A stretch of DNA of 6,542 bases from CAYOOT01 sp964405665. Lineage in GTDB: Bacteria; Bdellovibrionota_C; UBA2361; SZUA-149; CAZDWZ01. The notes beneath the pieces were generated by a model. That model searched no databases and was not told the DNA's origin. It saw nothing but the letters and a program-made list of their open reading frames with translations. Where the stretch lies: positions 1 through 6,542 of the forward strand of contig CAYOOT010000113.1 of NCBI GenBank assembly GCA_964405665.1, in the 5' to 3' direction. Shown here one piece after another: positions 1 through 6,023 of the stretch. Position numbers and translations under genes: made by a program. How positions within the stretch are numbered: the stretch's first letter is position 1; each line of letters begins with the position of its first letter.

Positions 1-54
1 TGTGCCCGCCCGTTCTATCGGGATATTCCGGGCGGGCACAAGACCCGCCCCTAC
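1..54. repeat. GC-rich palindromic intergenic repeat, cut by the left window edge
   Basis: Bases 1-12 (TGTGCCCGCCCG) are perfectly reverse-complementary to 29-40, with a 16-base spacer. The sequence continues as AGACCCGCCCCTAC at 41-54. In a full-length symmetric element this would pair with GTAGGGGCGGGTCT lying just left of base 1, so the window probably starts inside a longer hairpin. Read on the minus strand, bases 32-54 match the hairpin at 5982-6012 at about 19 of 23 positions, counted by eye, so the two look like members of one dispersed family. The role is unknown. It could be a REP-like element, and it could also end transcription entering from the left. The contrast with the AT-rich surroundings is sharp. 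Confidence 0.75.
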
Positions 55-59
55 GTTAA

Positions 60-86
60 TTGATTATTTTTTGACTATACTATGAT
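60..86 (+). promoter_or_regulatory. possible weak promoter for the helicase gene
   Basis: TTGATT at 60-65 (4 of 6 matches to the -35 consensus) is followed after 15 bases by TATGAT at 81-86 (5 of 6 matches to the -10 consensus). An overlapping TATACT at 76-81 is another -10 candidate but has no well-spaced -35. The spacing is shorter than the usual 17 bases and the region is AT-rich, so chance matches are likely. It lies about 55 bases before the helicase start. Confidence 0.25.
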
Positions 87-139
87 TTTTTGGCATTGAC
101 TAACCCACATCCAGATAAAAATATTTATTAGAGTATCAT

Positions 140-2254
140 TTGTCACTTCCTTCTCATCTTCAAGATCTAAATCCCTCACAGTATGAAGCTGTAACCCATG
201 GTCTGGGACCGCTTTTAATTTTTGCCGGCGCAGGAAGTGGTAAGACAAGAGTTCTAACCAGAAGAATCGCTCATTTAATTTATGAACTGGGAGCCCGGCC
301 GGATGAAATCTTTGCTGTTACTTTTACCAACAAAGCTGCCAAAGAAATGAAGCAGCGTGTGGAATCTCTTTTCGTTGACCAGCGTTTGCCTCTTTGGGTT
401 TCTACTTTCCATGCCAGTTGCGCCAGAATTTTAAGAGAACATGCCAAGCTTCTAAATTATAGTTCCAATTTTGTTATCTATGACTCCTCTGACTCGATGT
501 CCACTTTAAAAAGAGCTTACAAAAAACTTAATATCGATCCGAAATTTGTTGAACCAAAAGCTGTAATCTCGGCAATTGATAAAGCCAAAAACGATTATAA
601 ATCTGCAGACGATTTAAGAAATAATCATTACCTGGGCCGGGATTTTACGGAAATGGTGGCCAATCTTTATACTTGTTACCAAGAAGAATTGCAGGCTGCC
701 GATGCCATGGATTTTGGAGACTTACTTTTTAATACTGTGACCTTATTTAAACTTGAACCCAAATTGCTGGAGCATTATCAAGAAAGATTTAAATACGTGC
801 TAGTGGATGAATATCAAGACACCAATAAAGTGCAATATCTTTTAATCAGACAACTTACCGGCAAACATAAAAACATTTCCGTTGTCGGCGATGACGACCA
901 ATCGATTTATAGTTTTCGCGGCGCCAATATTGAAACTATTCTTAATTTTAAGAAAGATTTTACTGAGGCAAAAGTAGTAACTCTTAATGTCAATTATCGC
1001 TCCAGTAATAATATTTTATCTTTGGCCAGTTCGCTGATAAAAAAGAATTCCCAGCGCCAACCTAAAAATATCAGCACTCCCAACCCCGAAGGAGCAAAAA
1101 TAATTTGCTATAAAGCCTTTGATGCTCAAGATGAAGCAGAATTCGTTGCTCGAGAAATATCCTTACTTCTTTCACGAGGAACTAAGCCTTCGGAAGTTGC
1201 TATATTTTATCGCACCAACGCTCAATCCCGTTCCATTGAAGAAGCTTTTTGCGAATCAGGACTTCCCTACCAAATCTTTGGCGGACATCGTTTCTACGAT
1301 CGCAAAGAAATAAAAGATATTATGGCCTACTACCGCCTTTTGCTTAATCCCAAAGACAATGAATCGTTTCTCAGGATAATCAACACTCCGACAAGAGGAA
1401 TCGGCACTTCTGCGATTACGGCTCTGAGCACTTATGCTAAAAAAGAAAACCTTTCCTTACTGGAAGCCTTGGAACTTGGCGTTAAAAACAACGAACCCTC
1501 TCTTGGAAAATCTATTCTTTCCAAATTAGTGAAATTTCTGGAAATCACCATTAAGTTAAAAGATCAATTGGTTCGAACAGAATATCTTCTTTCCCATGAA
1601 AATTCCGACACATTTTCTTTAGATCAACAAGATGCCATTGCCAATTTGTTAAAAAATATCGCGCAAACATCAGGTTATTTACAAGCCTTGAAAATGCAAG
1701 ATACCATTGAAGCAGAAAGCAGAATTGAAAATATTGCCGAACTTTGCCGGGTAGCCGTAGAATTTTCAATGCGCACTTTAGAACAAGGCCAAACCCCGAA
1801 ACTCAATGAATTTCTGGACAGAGCCAGTTTATCTTCTGATTTAGAAGAAGAAAATAGTGGTAAAACAAAAGATCCGGATACAAAAATCTATCAAGGCAGC
1901 ATCTCAATGATGACCCTGCATTTAGCAAAGGGCCTGGAGTTTGATAATGTGTTTTTGATTGGATTGGAAGAAGGATTGCTTCCCCATATCCGTGCAGCGG
2001 AAGACAGGCAAGCACTAGAAGAAGAAAGAAGACTTTGTTATGTGGGTATTACCCGAGCCAGGAAACAACTTTATTTACTGCGCGCTTCCGACCGCCAAAC
2101 ATTCGGTCGCGGTGGCTATGGCGGAATACCTTCCAGATTTATCAAAGAAATTCCCAGAGATGTCGTTGAAGATCGAAAATCAGGATTTTTTACAGATTTT
2201 GGAGAAGCTTTTTCTAATCCCACAAATAAATTTTCCAATAGAAAATATTACTAA
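140..2254 (+). CDS. uvrD: UvrD/PcrA-type superfamily 1A ATP-dependent DNA helicase
   Basis: This is a 3'-5' DNA helicase of the UvrD/PcrA/Rep family, which acts in the cytoplasm in excision repair and in clearing proteins or stalled polymerase from DNA. All motifs are visible in 704 residues: Walker A AGAGSGKT at 29-36 (K35), motif Ia VTFTNKAAKEM at 60-70, STFHASCARILR at 88-99, Walker B VDEYQD at 222-227, motif III GDDDQSIYSFRGA at 250-262, motif IV LNVNYRS at 282-288, motif V TLHLAKGLEF at 592-601 and motif VI YVGITRARKQLYL at 634-646. The start is TTG; no ATG or GTG lies in frame between the upstream stop (116-118) and it, and only a weak GAG lies 6 bases before it. The length is near the usual 720, but the tail after about residue 670 shows no Tudor-like domain with the usual VxHxxFGxGxV pattern, so it may not contact RNA polymerase as UvrD and PcrA do. 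PcrA and Rep are close alternatives; the symbol reflects the family. Confidence 0.95.
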   Translation: MSLPSHLQDLNPSQYEAVTHGLGPLLIFAGAGSGKTRVLTRRIAHLIYELGARPDEIFAVTFTNKAAKEMKQRVESLFVDQRLPLWVSTFHASCARILREHAKLLNYSSNFVIYDSSDSMSTLKRAYKKLNIDPKFVEPKAVISAIDKAKNDYKSADDLRNNHYLGRDFTEMVANLYTCYQEELQAADAMDFGDLLFNTVTLFKLEPKLLEHYQERFKYVLVDEYQDTNKVQYLLIRQLTGKHKNISVVGDDDQSIYSFRGANIETILNFKKDFTEAKVVTLNVNYRSSNNILSLASSLIKKNSQRQPKNISTPNPEGAKIICYKAFDAQDEAEFVAREISLLLSRGTKPSEVAIFYRTNAQSRSIEEAFCESGLPYQIFGGHRFYDRKEIKDIMAYYRLLLNPKDNESFLRIINTPTRGIGTSAITALSTYAKKENLSLLEALELGVKNNEPSLGKSILSKLVKFLEITIKLKDQLVRTEYLLSHENSDTFSLDQQDAIANLLKNIAQTSGYLQALKMQDTIEAESRIENIAELCRVAVEFSMRTLEQGQTPKLNEFLDRASLSSDLEEENSGKTKDPDTKIYQGSISMMTLHLAKGLEFDNVFLIGLEEGLLPHIRAAEDRQALEEERRLCYVGITRARKQLYLLRASDRQTFGRGGYGGIPSRFIKEIPRDVVEDRKSGFFTDFGEAFSNPTNKFSNRKYY

Positions 2255-2267
2255 AAATTCGAGACTC

Positions 2268-2334
2268 TAAACTAAACTGTGTAATTTCCAATATACGTAT
2301 AGGGAAATTCAAACTAATTACACAGTTTAGTTTA
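2268..2334. repeat. perfect 19-bp inverted repeat (long AT-rich hairpin)
   Basis: The left arm TAAACTAAACTGTGTAATT (2268-2286) is exactly reverse-complementary to 2316-2334, separated by 29 bases. The loop holds a 10-base palindrome, TATACGTATA (2292-2301), and short complementary tracts TCC (2287-2289) and GGA (2303-2305). It begins 13 bases after the helicase stop, where it could end transcription or protect the mRNA, but no U-tract follows, so it is not a standard intrinsic terminator. The TGTGTAATT core is reminiscent of ends of IS256-type elements, so a miniature or collapsed transposon end is an alternative. No target duplication is visible at the flanks and no transposase is present. 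Confidence 0.8.
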
Positions 2335-2440
2335 CATTCTCAAAAATTCTTCTTATTCATAAAACTTCCTTGCATCAATTACGTCGGATTTTATTTTATG
2401 GCTAACCACATGATTTAATAAGATATATTGACCAGCTCTT

Positions 2441-2469
2441 TTACAAACAATAGTAATTTATGCTATAAA
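2441..2469 (+). promoter_or_regulatory. candidate extended -10 promoter for the membrane-SDR gene
   Basis: TATAAA at 2464-2469 matches five of six -10 bases and is preceded by TG at 2461-2462, giving an extended -10 (TGCTATAAA). A weak -35, TTACAA at 2441-2446, sits at the ideal 17-base spacing. Transcription would start near 2476, about 55 bases before the ATG at 2531. The region is very AT-rich, so this is only a plausible site. The rest of the 2335-2530 gap shows no gene. Confidence 0.4.
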
Positions 2470-2497
2470 TTCCAGCTGACAATAAACTATAAATTTC
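2463..2497 (+). repeat. short direct repeat CTATAAATTYC around the promoter
   Basis: CTATAAATTCC (2463-2473) recurs as CTATAAATTTC (2487-2497), with 10 of 11 bases identical and a 24-base offset. The first copy overlaps the candidate -10 element. Two similarly placed copies could be an operator pair, but the words are low-complexity AT sequence and may be coincidental. Confidence 0.25.
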
Positions 2498-2530
2498 AAT
2501 TTTTTTCTCTAATAAACTTGGAACCCTTCT

Positions 2531-4006
2531 ATGATGTTACTAAAAAAAAATCTTAGTCCCAACATAATGAGATTTATTTATGATTTTGCAGTTTGTTCTA
2601 CCGTTTCTACTTTTGTTTTTTATTTTTCAAAATATTTTATCAATGAAGAAGTATCTCTGGTAATTTTTTCTTCTTATCTTTGGTTTTTAATTTCTTCTTA
2701 CTTTTTTGGACTTTACAATAAATATAAAGTTTATGGTGGTAAGGTTAAGACTCCAATCCTAACTGCTGCAATATTATTTTCTTCAACAGTAATGTTCCTA
2801 TTGGAAGTAAGCGCTTCCGCTTCAATTCTTTGGGCATTTCTTGCTTGGTCTCCTCTTGTTTTTCCTAGAATCTTTCTTAATTTCGAACATCGTATCTCCA
2901 CAGGAATTATTGCTTCGGCAATCAGAGAAAAAGGACCTGTGTTGGTAGTCGGTGGTGGCGGATATATTGGAAGCCATGTTGTTTCGCAACTGCTTGCCGA
3001 AGGCACTCCTGTTCGAGTTTTTGATAAATTTCTCTACGGCAAAGACTCTCTGCAAGAGTTTTTAAATAATCCTCTGCTAGAAATTGTGGAAGGAGATATT
3101 ACCGATCTGATGAAATTAACAGAAGCGATTAGCAATGCTTCTGCTGTAATTCACTTAGCAGGTTTAGTGGGCGATCCCGCATGCGCAGTGGATTCTACTT
3201 TTACCAGACATACCAACATCATTGCCACAAGAATGCTCAAGGAAGTCGCTATCTCCTCAGGAGTTCCCAGATTTATTTTTGCATCGAGTTGTTCAGTGTA
3301 TGGTTCAAGTGACGTTGAAGTAGATGAGACCAGTCATTTAAATCCTGTCTCCGTTTATGCGCAGACAAAAATAGACAGCGAAAGTGAACTTTTTACTCAG
3401 GTCAATGATAATTTTACCGTTACGGTACTTCGTTTTGCTACTGTCTTTGGTCATTCCCGCCGTCCCCGTTTTGATCTTGTGGGAAATCTTTTTACTGCCC
3501 AAGCATTTAATGACGGTAAAATTACAGTTACCGGTGAACATCAATGGAGACCATTTATTCATGTAAAAGATTTGGCTCGCGCAGTTCTTTTTGTTTTAAA
3601 AGCCAGACCAGAGATTGTAAAGAATCAGATATTTAATGTCGGTGATGCTCGCCTGAATCTAACTATCGGTCAACTTGCTAAATCAGTACAAAATGTAGTG
3701 AGTAAAATTAAACCTGTTGAAATCTTCTCCCACAATGATATTTCCGATCGCAGAAATTATATGGTTTCTTTTAGAAAGATCAGAAATGCTCTGGGTTATC
3801 AAGCTAGCGTGCTGATAGAAGAAGGTGTTCAGGAGATGTTAGATAATTTTGTCAATGGTGCCTATGATAATTATCGAAGCAAGGTTTATAGCAATCTGGA
3901 AATGACCAGATTAGCGGTAGAAAGTTTTAAAGATCCGCAAAATATTGCCAGACTATATACGCCTCTAGTGGAAGAAGTAGAAAAGATAAAAGTTGCTAAC
4001 TCCTAG
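2531..4006 (+). CDS. membrane-anchored NAD(P)-dependent nucleotide-sugar epimerase/dehydratase (extended SDR)
   Basis: This 491-residue protein appears to join two modules. Residues 14-116 hold four predicted membrane helices (about 14-37, 42-62, 74-95 and 98-116), with a GLYNKYKVYGG segment between the second and third that resembles the membrane part of CapD/PglF-type enzymes. From 136 a cytoplasmic extended SDR follows: NAD-binding GxxGxxG at 141-147 (GGGGYIG), an acidic residue ending the second strand (D165), DI at 189-190, HLAGLVGD at 208-215, SSCSVYG at 252-258, the catalytic YxxxK (Y276, K280), and the typical WRPFIHVKDLA at 339-349. The likely role is sugar-nucleotide conversion for surface glycan synthesis at the inner membrane face; the substrate is unknown. 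The internal second Rossmann domain usual in CapD/PglF is missing. The start is the first of tandem ATGs (2531, 2534), with a weak GGAA 7 bases upstream. The fold is sure; the exact reaction is not. Confidence 0.88.
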   Translation: MMLLKKNLSPNIMRFIYDFAVCSTVSTFVFYFSKYFINEEVSLVIFSSYLWFLISSYFFGLYNKYKVYGGKVKTPILTAAILFSSTVMFLLEVSASASILWAFLAWSPLVFPRIFLNFEHRISTGIIASAIREKGPVLVVGGGGYIGSHVVSQLLAEGTPVRVFDKFLYGKDSLQEFLNNPLLEIVEGDITDLMKLTEAISNASAVIHLAGLVGDPACAVDSTFTRHTNIIATRMLKEVAISSGVPRFIFASSCSVYGSSDVEVDETSHLNPVSVYAQTKIDSESELFTQVNDNFTVTVLRFATVFGHSRRPRFDLVGNLFTAQAFNDGKITVTGEHQWRPFIHVKDLARAVLFVLKARPEIVKNQIFNVGDARLNLTIGQLAKSVQNVVSKIKPVEIFSHNDISDRRNYMVSFRKIRNALGYQASVLIEEGVQEMLDNFVNGAYDNYRSKVYSNLEMTRLAVESFKDPQNIARLYTPLVEEVEKIKVANS

Positions 4007-4064
4007 ATGGACAATGCCGAGGCTGGCCTGATCTAGAAACAGATAAAAAACACAAAATAATTTT

Positions 4065-4691
4065 ATGATCTTAACTTTTATTGGCTTTTCCGGCTCAGGA
4101 AAAAGCCATTATTCCAAAGAACTAAAACAATTACATAATTGGGATCATCTGGATTGCGATCAACTAATCAGAGAAGAACTTAATAAAAGAGAAAATCTTC
4201 AATTAAAATCCTTATCAGAGCTTGCCCGTTGGCATGGCAGTCCTGAGGATTCAGATTTTAAGCGGCGTGATTCTTTATGTTTGGAAATCGAAGATTATAT
4301 CATGAATCAACTCCTTGCTAATTTAGAAAATAAAAAAAATACTGTCATTGATACCTCAGGTAGTTTTGTTCTATTGCCGGAAAAGACAATAATAAAATTT
4401 AAAAAAAAGACTAAGCTTGTTTATTTACAATATCAAAAAGAAGACATGACGGAAATGATCGAGCAGTATTTTAAAGATCCCAAGCCGGTATTATGGCAAC
4501 ATCTCTATCGGCCTCTTGCAGGTGAAGATTATCAAAAATCAATCAGGCGTTGTTATGTTAATTTGGTTGATTATCGTAAAAAACTTTATGAGAAATATGC
4601 TGATCTGAAAATTAACATTTCTTTCAAGAAAAGAGAAAACTTTAAAATTAAAAATATTTTGGAAATCCTAAAGCAAAATGAAATTTTATAG
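4065..4691 (+). CDS. shikimate-kinase-like P-loop kinase coupled to threonine synthase
   Basis: This 208-residue cytoplasmic protein is a small-molecule P-loop kinase. The Walker A motif GFSGSGKS is at 7-14 (K13). HLDCDQLI at 28-35 matches the shikimate kinase pattern DxDxxI (D30, D32). SLSELARWHG at 49-58 followed by FKRR at 65-68 resembles the region before and including the substrate arginine. VIDTSGS at 94-100 falls where shikimate kinases carry a glycine-rich acceptor loop. RPLAG at 149-153 and YRKKLYEKYAD at 170-180 match the lid and the C-terminal R..LY..AD pattern. It is longer than the usual 165-180 residues. The altered glycine loop and the 14-base overlap with thrC suggest a substrate other than shikimate, possibly homoserine, but this is inference. 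No clear ribosome site precedes the ATG. A true shikimate kinase (AroK) remains possible. Confidence 0.82.
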   Translation: MILTFIGFSGSGKSHYSKELKQLHNWDHLDCDQLIREELNKRENLQLKSLSELARWHGSPEDSDFKRRDSLCLEIEDYIMNQLLANLENKKNTVIDTSGSFVLLPEKTIIKFKKKTKLVYLQYQKEDMTEMIEQYFKDPKPVLWQHLYRPLAGEDYQKSIRRCYVNLVDYRKKLYEKYADLKINISFKKRENFKIKNILEILKQNEIL

Positions 4692-5979
4692 CACTAGAAA
4701 TAAAAACTTACGTCTTGGTGCCAAAGAAGCATTCAATCAAGGATTAGCTTTTGATTCGGGACTTTTCTTACCTGAATCTATTCCCCCTTTTGATTCTTCA
4801 TTTTTGCAAAATCTCTATAAAAAAAGTTTCCAAGAAATTGCTTTGGAAATTTCCAAGAAATTTTTAGGAGAAGAAATCAAGGAAACAGATTTAGAAAAAA
4901 TTATCAATGAAACTTACAATTTCCCTTGCCCCTTAAAACAGCTGGATAAAAACCTTTATATCCTGGAATTATTTCATGGCCCCACACTTGCCTTCAAGGA
5001 TTTTGGTGCAAGATTCCTGGCCAGAACTCTTTCTTATTTTAGAAAAGATGAGGATCAGCTGTTAAATATTTTAGTTGCCACTTCCGGAGATACAGGAAGC
5101 GCTGTCGGTAGTGGTTTTTATAAAGTTCCCGGAATCAGAGTGATCATTCTCTATCCCAGTGAAAAAGTCAGTCCTCTTCAGGAAAAACAGCTAACTACTT
5201 TAGGTGAAAATATTACTGCCTTGGAAATTCAAGGAACATTTGATGATTGCCAAAGATTAGTGAAAGAAGCTTTCTTAGATAAAGATTTATTGACAAAGCT
5301 AGCGCTTAGTTCCGCCAATTCGATTAATATCGGAAGATTAATCCCTCAAAGTTTTTATTATTTTTCAGCCGCAGCGCAACTTAATGATTCAAGCAAAAAA
5401 ATTCTTTTTTCTATTCCCAGCGGAAACTTAGGTAATCTCACTGCCGGTTTATTTGCTAAAAAAATGGGATTAAATGTAGCTAAGCTTATTGCTTCTTTAA
5501 ATTCAAATAATGTTTTTGAAGAATATCTAGCCAGTGGCAAGCTTGTGGTAAAACCGGGAATTAAAACTATTGCCAATGCGATGGATGTGGGAAATCCCAA
5601 CAATATTGAGAGAATCATTTCCTTATACGATAATAATTTATCGGCAATAAAAGAAGATATTACCGCCATCTCCTTTAATGATCAGCAAATTAAAAACTCC
5701 ATTAAAGAAGTATATTCCAAATATAATTATCTTTTTTGCCCTCATTCTGCTGTTGCTTATCTGGGATTAAATAAATTTAAAAAAGAACATCCTGATAACA
5801 ATGACCCAGCCGTAATCTTATCCACTGCACATCCGGCTAAATTTATTGATCAAGTTGAACCATTAATTGGGGAAAAAGTTGAATTGCCTGCACAGCTCAA
5901 GGAAGTTCTGGAAAAGAAAAAAGAAGCTATTTTACTGGATAATCAGTTTTCTAATTTAAAAGAGTTTTTGTTAATATAG
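4678..5979 (+). CDS. thrC: threonine synthase (PLP-dependent)
   Basis: Threonine synthase converts O-phosphohomoserine to threonine and phosphate, the last step of threonine synthesis, in the cytoplasm. The 433-residue product begins with the family-typical KFYSTRN. It carries ELFHGPTLAFKDFGARF at 97-113 with the PLP-binding lysine K107, VATSGDTGSAV at 133-143, SSANSINIGRLIPQ at 211-224, the phosphate-of-PLP loop IPSGNLGN at 246-253, CPHSAVAYLG at 354-363 and STAHPAKF at 382-389. Length and motifs fit the ThrC class found in many bacteria, including Bacteroidota and Proteobacteria. The ATG lies inside the end of the kinase gene (14-base overlap), with a weak GGAA about 13 bases upstream, so translation is probably coupled. 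No thrB or thrA is present in the window. The gene looks intact. Confidence 0.95.
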   Translation: MKFYSTRNKNLRLGAKEAFNQGLAFDSGLFLPESIPPFDSSFLQNLYKKSFQEIALEISKKFLGEEIKETDLEKIINETYNFPCPLKQLDKNLYILELFHGPTLAFKDFGARFLARTLSYFRKDEDQLLNILVATSGDTGSAVGSGFYKVPGIRVIILYPSEKVSPLQEKQLTTLGENITALEIQGTFDDCQRLVKEAFLDKDLLTKLALSSANSINIGRLIPQSFYYFSAAAQLNDSSKKILFSIPSGNLGNLTAGLFAKKMGLNVAKLIASLNSNNVFEEYLASGKLVVKPGIKTIANAMDVGNPNNIERIISLYDNNLSAIKEDITAISFNDQQIKNSIKEVYSKYNYLFCPHSAVAYLGLNKFKKEHPDNNDPAVILSTAHPAKFIDQVEPLIGEKVELPAQLKEVLEKKKEAILLDNQFSNLKEFLLI

Positions 5980-5981
5980 AT

Positions 5982-6012
5982 TGTAGGGGCAGGGCTTGTC
6001 CCTGCCCCTACA
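5982..6012. terminator. GC-rich palindrome between convergent genes, possible bidirectional terminator
   Basis: The arms TGTAGGGGCAGGG (5982-5994) and CCCTGCCCCTACA (6000-6012) are perfectly complementary with a 5-base loop, CTTGT. The hairpin starts 2 bases after the thrC stop and ends 11 bases before the stop of the opposite-strand gene. It would be very stable and could block or end transcription from both sides. The plus strand is followed by an A-rich run rather than T, and the minus strand by ATCTATAT, so it is not a textbook intrinsic terminator. Its similarity to the repeat at 1-54 suggests a dispersed palindromic repeat that happens to sit here. Confidence 0.7.
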
Positions 6013-6023
6013 AAAGAAAAAAA

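Noticed and set aside
2428..2456. TTGACC (2428-2433) with TAGTAA (2451-2456) at 17-base spacing as a promoter.
   Set aside because: The -35 is good but the -10 matches only three of six bases; the nearby extended TGCTATAAA is a better -10.
4007..4036. A nine-codon reading frame (MDNAEAGLI) starting directly after the SDR stop codon, possibly a leader peptide for the threonine genes.
   Set aside because: It has no threonine or run of regulatory codons, only one isoleucine, no ribosome site, and no convincing attenuator hairpins follow.
4007..4064. A terminator or regulatory hairpin between the SDR and kinase genes.
   Set aside because: Only a four-base-arm AGGC/GCCT pairing is visible, too small to support, and no T-tract follows.
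5358..5669. A 103-codon open frame on the minus strand inside thrC.
   Set aside because: It lies entirely antisense to a well-conserved gene, has no recognisable motif, and is explained by the codon pattern of thrC.
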